In this document: in pieces, positions 60,571 through 64,000 of the stretch
Layout: the number at the start of each line of letters is the position of its first letter
How positions within the stretch are numbered: position 1 is the first letter of the stretch
NCBI RefSeq assembly: GCF_900109745.1
Contig: NZ_FOAV01000020.1
Location: 1-64,000, forward strand
Length of the DNA stretch: 64,000 nt
Source of the DNA: Roseateles sp. YR242
GTDB lineage: Bacteria; Pseudomonadota; Gammaproteobacteria; Burkholderiales; Burkholderiaceae_C
Direction: 5' to 3'
Notes under the pieces: model-generated
What the model saw: the letters and a program-made list of their open reading frames with translations, nothing else
Told to the model about the DNA's origin: nothing
Database searches by the model: none
Position numbers and translations under genes: made by a program

Positions 60571-62496
60571 TCAAGGCACCACCTTGCCCCCGACCTTCAC
60601 CGCATTCGCTGCTTTCATGTATTCCACCAACGCCCATCGGTCCGCGTCCGAGAACATCGCATTGCCATAGTCATGGCCCAGGTTGGAGTTACCGGCGATG
60701 GGCACGCCGCTGTCGTCGGAGACCTTGAATACAAAGGTGTTGTCCACCTTGGCCTGTTCCGTCAGGTACGGCGCTTCGGAATGCTCATTCACATAGCCCA
60801 CCTTCTGCGGATCGAACTCCCGGGTACCCAGGCTGAACCGCGTGGGCCGATTGGCGGGGGGGAGAAGCAGGTCGTAGAGCGTCGGCACGGAGCCGTTGTG
60901 CAAGTAGGGCGCTGTGGCCCAGATGCCCAGCAGCGGCCGCCCCTTGTAAGCCAGCAGCTCGCTGTTTTTGGTGATGCAGAATTTCAGGCGCGACGCCTTG
61001 TCCGCCGATAGCGACTTGGCCTGGTCGCCAAAGACGAGCGTCTGGCTCAGCGCCTTGGTGGTCAGGGGCAACACATCGGCCGGGACTTGCTTCATGTCGA
61101 AGGCATTTACCTTCTTCAGCTGGGTATCCAGGTCGCTGATCACCTCGCGGCCCCGGTTCCAGATCGACCCGATGACCACCGTGCCCAGCAAGTCCGAGAC
61201 AGGCGCCTTCTCGCCATACAACCACGAGACTGGGAAGAACTTCTTGGCGGTGAACTGAAGCTTTCCGGTGTTGCCGGAGTAGGTGTAGGCGTTGCAGGCC
61301 ATCCAGGGGTCGGTGCCAATGGCCTCGGGTCCGGAGAGCCGAGTCATGGTGACCTTGAACCGCCGGGTCAGGTCGTCACGACGCAGGTCCTCGATATGGC
61401 ATCGGGCACAAGCGGTGTGGAACAGCTTCTTTCCGGCCTCCCATTTATCAACATCGATGGGCGGAAACTGGGTGGGCCATACAGGTGGCTTCAACTGGGC
61501 GACTTGCCGCTCGATGGTCAACAGGCTGTCGACATTCGCGCTGGTGGGATAACCCAGAACGGCCGGCCCCACAGGAAGCACTGTCACGTCGGCGAACACG
61601 CCAGTGACTTCGCCAACGTTGCGAGCGAGCGCACCGATATCCAGCGTTGGACTGACGGGCACGTTCGGTGCGCTGCCGTTCCACTGCACGCGGTCCTGCT
61701 GGTGGATATTCCACAAGAAGGGATAGCTGACTGGCGCGTCCGACGGATTGAAGGGCTGGTCGTTTGCCTTAACCCGCAGCAGTACCTTGTTGTAGATGTG
61801 GCCGAAGGCATCCACGCGCGCAAAGCCGTATTGCAATGACGCGTGGTTGGCCTTTTCCACCTGGGTCTGCCAAGCCTGAAACTTGCTGAATGCGTCGGCG
61901 AGCAGTGCCTTGCTTTCATCATCCGGTGTTGCGCCGAGGACCCTGGCAGAAAAGCGGCTCCACTTCTCCGCGTCGCTTCTGGTGGTATCCAGTGAGCGGT
62001 TCAACGCATTCAGGAAGCCCTGAAAGTCAGAGAGCGCGGGAGCGCCCTCAATCCGCAGCCTGAGGTTCTGGTAGACCAGTTCGCCGGTGTGGCAGGCTGC
62101 GCAATTCATGCCCACCCAGGCGGCACGATCGCCCTGGCCTTTGCGCCAGCGGAGCTTCGTGACACCTAACCATTCATCGCTCTGCGCATCCAGGGCAAAG
62201 CCCAAGGGGAGCGGCGCGGAGGCCGCCGTGCTGGCCGACGGCAGGAAACGGAACTTCTGGACATGTTCCGGAGACAGGAAAGCCTGCGCCGAATCGGCCT
62301 GCTCCAGGGCCTGCAGCCAGTCCAGGGGAATGAGCCGGGAGCCCTGGGAAATGCCATACCAGGTCTGCCGTTGCGCCTCTGTCCAGCCCTGGTCCGCCAC
62401 GACCTCAATCTCGGCCGGCGGCTGGCCGGAGACCCCGGTGATCGCGGGAATCAGCACGATGAGCGCTGCGACAAGTGCTCTGCGTCTGGAAGACAT
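60571..62496 (-). CDS. RoxA-like di-haem c-type cytochrome
   Basis: ATG 62496 follows AGAGGGG. The 641-residue protein has a signal peptide (VAALIVLIPAITGVSG), haem motifs CAACH near 130 and CARCH near 362, and the peroxidase-family element LGIWATAPYLHNGSVPTLYDL. The tail contains NSNLGHDYGNAMFSD. Length, two haems about 230 residues apart, and the YLHNG element fit the rubber oxygenase RoxA and related di-haem peroxidase-like proteins. Rubber cleavage itself is not proven here; other substrates are known to be likely in the family. It lies 142 bases after a TetR gene on the same strand. Confidence 0.75.
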   Translation of the reverse strand: MSSRRRALVAALIVLIPAITGVSGQPPAEIEVVADQGWTEAQRQTWYGISQGSRLIPLDWLQALEQADSAQAFLSPEHVQKFRFLPSASTAASAPLPLGFALDAQSDEWLGVTKLRWRKGQGDRAAWVGMNCAACHTGELVYQNLRLRIEGAPALSDFQGFLNALNRSLDTTRSDAEKWSRFSARVLGATPDDESKALLADAFSKFQAWQTQVEKANHASLQYGFARVDAFGHIYNKVLLRVKANDQPFNPSDAPVSYPFLWNIHQQDRVQWNGSAPNVPVSPTLDIGALARNVGEVTGVFADVTVLPVGPAVLGYPTSANVDSLLTIERQVAQLKPPVWPTQFPPIDVDKWEAGKKLFHTACARCHIEDLRRDDLTRRFKVTMTRLSGPEAIGTDPWMACNAYTYSGNTGKLQFTAKKFFPVSWLYGEKAPVSDLLGTVVIGSIWNRGREVISDLDTQLKKVNAFDMKQVPADVLPLTTKALSQTLVFGDQAKSLSADKASRLKFCITKNSELLAYKGRPLLGIWATAPYLHNGSVPTLYDLLLPPANRPTRFSLGTREFDPQKVGYVNEHSEAPYLTEQAKVDNTFVFKVSDDSGVPIAGNSNLGHDYGNAMFSDADRWALVEYMKAANAVKVGGKVVP

Positions 62497-62637
62497 GGCG
62501 CCCCTCTTCTTCTGCCGACCCCGGCTGCCTGCACGCCACCGTGGCGTGATGAACGCCATCTTGTGCGTGTGGCGTGTACCCGGGCATCATCAGATTTGGC
62601 GAGGAGCTTCGGCAGCGACCTGCCCCCCCCGACCTTG

Positions 62638-63423
62638 CTACCCCGGCATCACCCTCGCCAAATGGCTCGCCATCATGCTCGCCGCAATCCGCGCCACGTC
62701 CTTGGGCTTGAGTGTCTCGTCGAACAGCATTTCCACCGTGGCGTACATCAGCTCCACCACGATCCGGCTGGCCAGTTTCAGTTCAGACCGCTTGGCCCCT
62801 GGCAAGGCCTTGATCAACAACTGGGCCTGCGCCTCCGTCACCGCCGCATGGGAAGCCAGCCGCACTTCCTGCAAGGCGGGCACCGCTCGCATGGCCCGCA
62901 TGATCCACACGCCGCCTTCCGTGCGGCGGGTCACCTCATAGGTCTCCAGCAGCAGCCCGGTCAATGCGGCTTCCAGCGCCGGCACGCCGCCCTGGATCAC
63001 CTCCGGGGACATCCACCGAGCCACACATTCGTTCTGCCGCTGCATCAGCCGCTGCCCCAGCTCATGCAGCAGTGCATATTTATTAGGGAAATACCGGTAC
63101 AGCGCCGGTGGTGACACGCCTGCCCGTTCACACACCAGGTTGGTCGACAGGCGCTCAATGCCCACTTCGATCAGCGTCTGCGCCGCAGCCTCCAACAAGC
63201 GTTCGTAGGTTTCTGTGGCCCGCTGCTGGGCCGGCTGGAGCTTGGTGGCCAGATCCGGTGACAGCATGGCGGAGGGCATGGCAGAGCCGGCGCCCGTTGA
63301 AATGGCCGTGGACTTGCCGTTGGAAGAGGCGGTCGAAGAGGCGGTGGAAGAAGCGGTGGAAGAAGCGGTGGACAGCGCCGCTCCGGGAGCGGCGGCGACA
63401 GTCTTGCGGCGCGTGGTCGGCAT
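62638..63423 (-). CDS. TetR-family regulator with Thr-Ala-Ser-Ser repeat N-terminus
   Basis: The 261-residue protein has a long disordered leader (residues 1-60) including four TASS repeats encoded by a 12-bp tandem. The TetR helix-turn-helix follows (ERLLEAAAQTLIEVGIERLSTNLVCERAGVSPPALYRYFPNKYALL, described in part). The C-terminal ligand domain is helical and includes RRTEGGVWIMRAMR. TetR proteins are normally about 200 residues, so the leader is additional; the real start could be the ATG within SAMPSAML. It likely controls the RoxA-like gene, the MFS gene or itself (inference). Confidence 0.8.
   Translation of the reverse strand: MPTTRRKTVAAAPGAALSTASSTASSTASSTASSNGKSTAISTGAGSAMPSAMLSPDLATKLQPAQQRATETYERLLEAAAQTLIEVGIERLSTNLVCERAGVSPPALYRYFPNKYALLHELGQRLMQRQNECVARWMSPEVIQGGVPALEAALTGLLLETYEVTRRTEGGVWIMRAMRAVPALQEVRLASHAAVTEAQAQLLIKALPGAKRSELKLASRIVVELMYATVEMLFDETLKPKDVARIAASMMASHLARVMPG
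63323..63370. repeat. 12-bp tandem repeat within the TetR leader
   Basis: Four units: GAAGAGGCGGTC, GAAGAGGCGGTG, GAAGAAGCGGTG, GAAGAAGCGGTG. They encode TASS on the minus strand and change length in steps of four residues, without a frame shift, so they are a possible source of strain variation. Confidence 0.8.
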
Positions 63424-63588
63424 TCGGGCGGGTGCCTCGGTCTGGGGTGATCAACGGCCCGCGCAGCTTTCCGCCCGGGCCACTAGCAGCTGATTGTGAG
63501 CCGTCCGGTGCGGCAGCCTGGCGAACCGCCGGGCCGACCCTTTGAGGGAATCTCCCGAGCCCGCCGTCACCACCACAACGATAGCCAT

Positions 63589-63603
63589 GACTATAAGATA
63601 GTC
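63589..63603. promoter_or_regulatory. Inverted repeat, possible TetR operator
   Basis: GACTAT-AAG-ATAGTC is a perfect 6-3-6 repeat in the 240-base gap between the TetR gene and the divergent MFS-like gene. Size and location suit a TetR operator controlling both promoters. A second GATAG sits nearby (63579-63584). Confidence 0.5.
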
Positions 63604-63665
63604 CTCCATATTCCAGGCCGATTTGTGCGCCGCTCACCCGCAGCGCTGGCCCGGATCACGCATCC

Positions 63666-64000
63666 ATGGGACACGTGATGGAGCCATCCAGATACACCGG
63701 TCGTGGCGCGCAGATTCTGGCGATCGCCGTGGGATCCGTCGCGTTGCTGATGCTGGGCCTGCAACCCCTGCTGCTGGGTGCCTTGCTGGAGGCCGGCCAC
63801 GTCACGCTGGAAGGCGTGGGGCTGGTAGCGATGGGGGAGATCGTGGCGCTGGGTGCCGGGGTGCTGATCGGCGATATGCGGCTGTCCGTGCGCCACCTGC
63901 GCCCCATCACCGCCCTCGCCGCCTTGCTGGCGGCAGGCATGGATCTGCTGACCACTCAGTTGCAGGGAGACCTGGCATTGGGGTTGGTACGCGCGGGTGC
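63666..64000 (+). CDS. MFS-like membrane transporter, N-terminal part
   Basis: Two in-frame ATGs (63666, 63678) are possible starts; neither has an obvious ribosome-binding site. The frame runs off the window edge after about 107-111 residues. The visible part is mostly hydrophobic helices (ILAIAVGSVALLMLGLQPLLLGAL, VGLVAMGEIVALGAGVLIGD, ITALAALLAAGMDLLT) with an Arg-rich turn (RLSVRHLR), the layout of a major-facilitator protein. Divergent from the TetR gene. Confidence 0.6.
   Translation, partial: MGHVMEPSRYTGRGAQILAIAVGSVALLMLGLQPLLLGALLEAGHVTLEGVGLVAMGEIVALGAGVLIGDMRLSVRHLRPITALAALLAAGMDLLTTQLQGDLALGLVRAG

Overview
The window is GC-rich throughout and its gene content (long convergent and divergent blocks, TAXI-type binding protein, GMC and DUF4331 proteins, RoxA-like cytochrome, frmR-frmA pair, non-phosphorylating L-fucose pathway) points to a Betaproteobacterium of the order Burkholderiales, plausibly the Roseateles/Mitsuaria/Rhizobacter neighbourhood. 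The genus is inference; no rRNA or tRNA gene is present to test it.

Region 1 (1-9250) reads as an accessory island. It opens with the 3' end of an IS66-family transposase and its inverted repeat, then a gene-poor 650 bases. Next come a giant single-chain protein (transglutaminase-like, DUF4011, SF1 helicase, PD-(D/E)XK nuclease and DUF3320-like parts), two small membrane-type ORFs each followed by its own intrinsic terminator, and a membrane-anchored DUF2726 protein. The helicase-nuclease is a good candidate for a defence or DNA-transaction factor.

Region 2 (9441-26490) holds an acyltransferase-3 protein, a secreted SnoaL-like protein, and a NiCoT nickel/cobalt transporter with a TPR protein. 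It then has a striking three-gene operon on the minus strand: a 1082-residue di-haem cytochrome with a membrane tail, a 1562-residue fusion of a GMC oxidoreductase to a patatin lipase interrupted by membrane helices, and a DUF4331 protein. A chemoreceptor, a GFA-family protein and a metallophosphoesterase follow on the plus strand.

Region 3 (26591-40709) is a 12-gene minus-strand sugar operon with a divergent IclR regulator. It encodes a complete non-phosphorylating L-fucose route (aldose dehydrogenase, lactonase, L-fuconate dehydratase, 2-keto-3-deoxy-L-fuconate dehydrogenase, FAH-type hydrolase), a mutarotase and an ABC importer. Its distal end carries an LgoD-like L-galactonate dehydrogenase, a tagaturonate-reductase-like enzyme and an altronate dehydratase. 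The simplest reading is that the shared front end oxidises both L-fucose and L-galactose, and the two acids then leave by separate branches. A perfect 18-bp palindrome abuts the ribosome-binding site of the first gene.

Region 4 (40706-64000) is mixed chromosome: a phosphopantetheinyl transferase, an orphan TAXI binding protein with a membrane tail, a double-retropepsin/TPR protein with a His-Ser-Arg repeat, serine acetyltransferase, a nitronate monooxygenase and the formaldehyde-responsive frmR-frmA pair with a perfect operator. It continues with a flavin disulfide oxidoreductase, a LysR regulator divergent from a binding protein, a Tat-type S9 peptidase with a DUF6502 protein, an acid phosphatase, a TonB-dependent receptor and a RoxA-like di-haem cytochrome. 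It ends with a TetR regulator carrying a 12-bp repeat and the start of an MFS-like transporter cut by the window edge.
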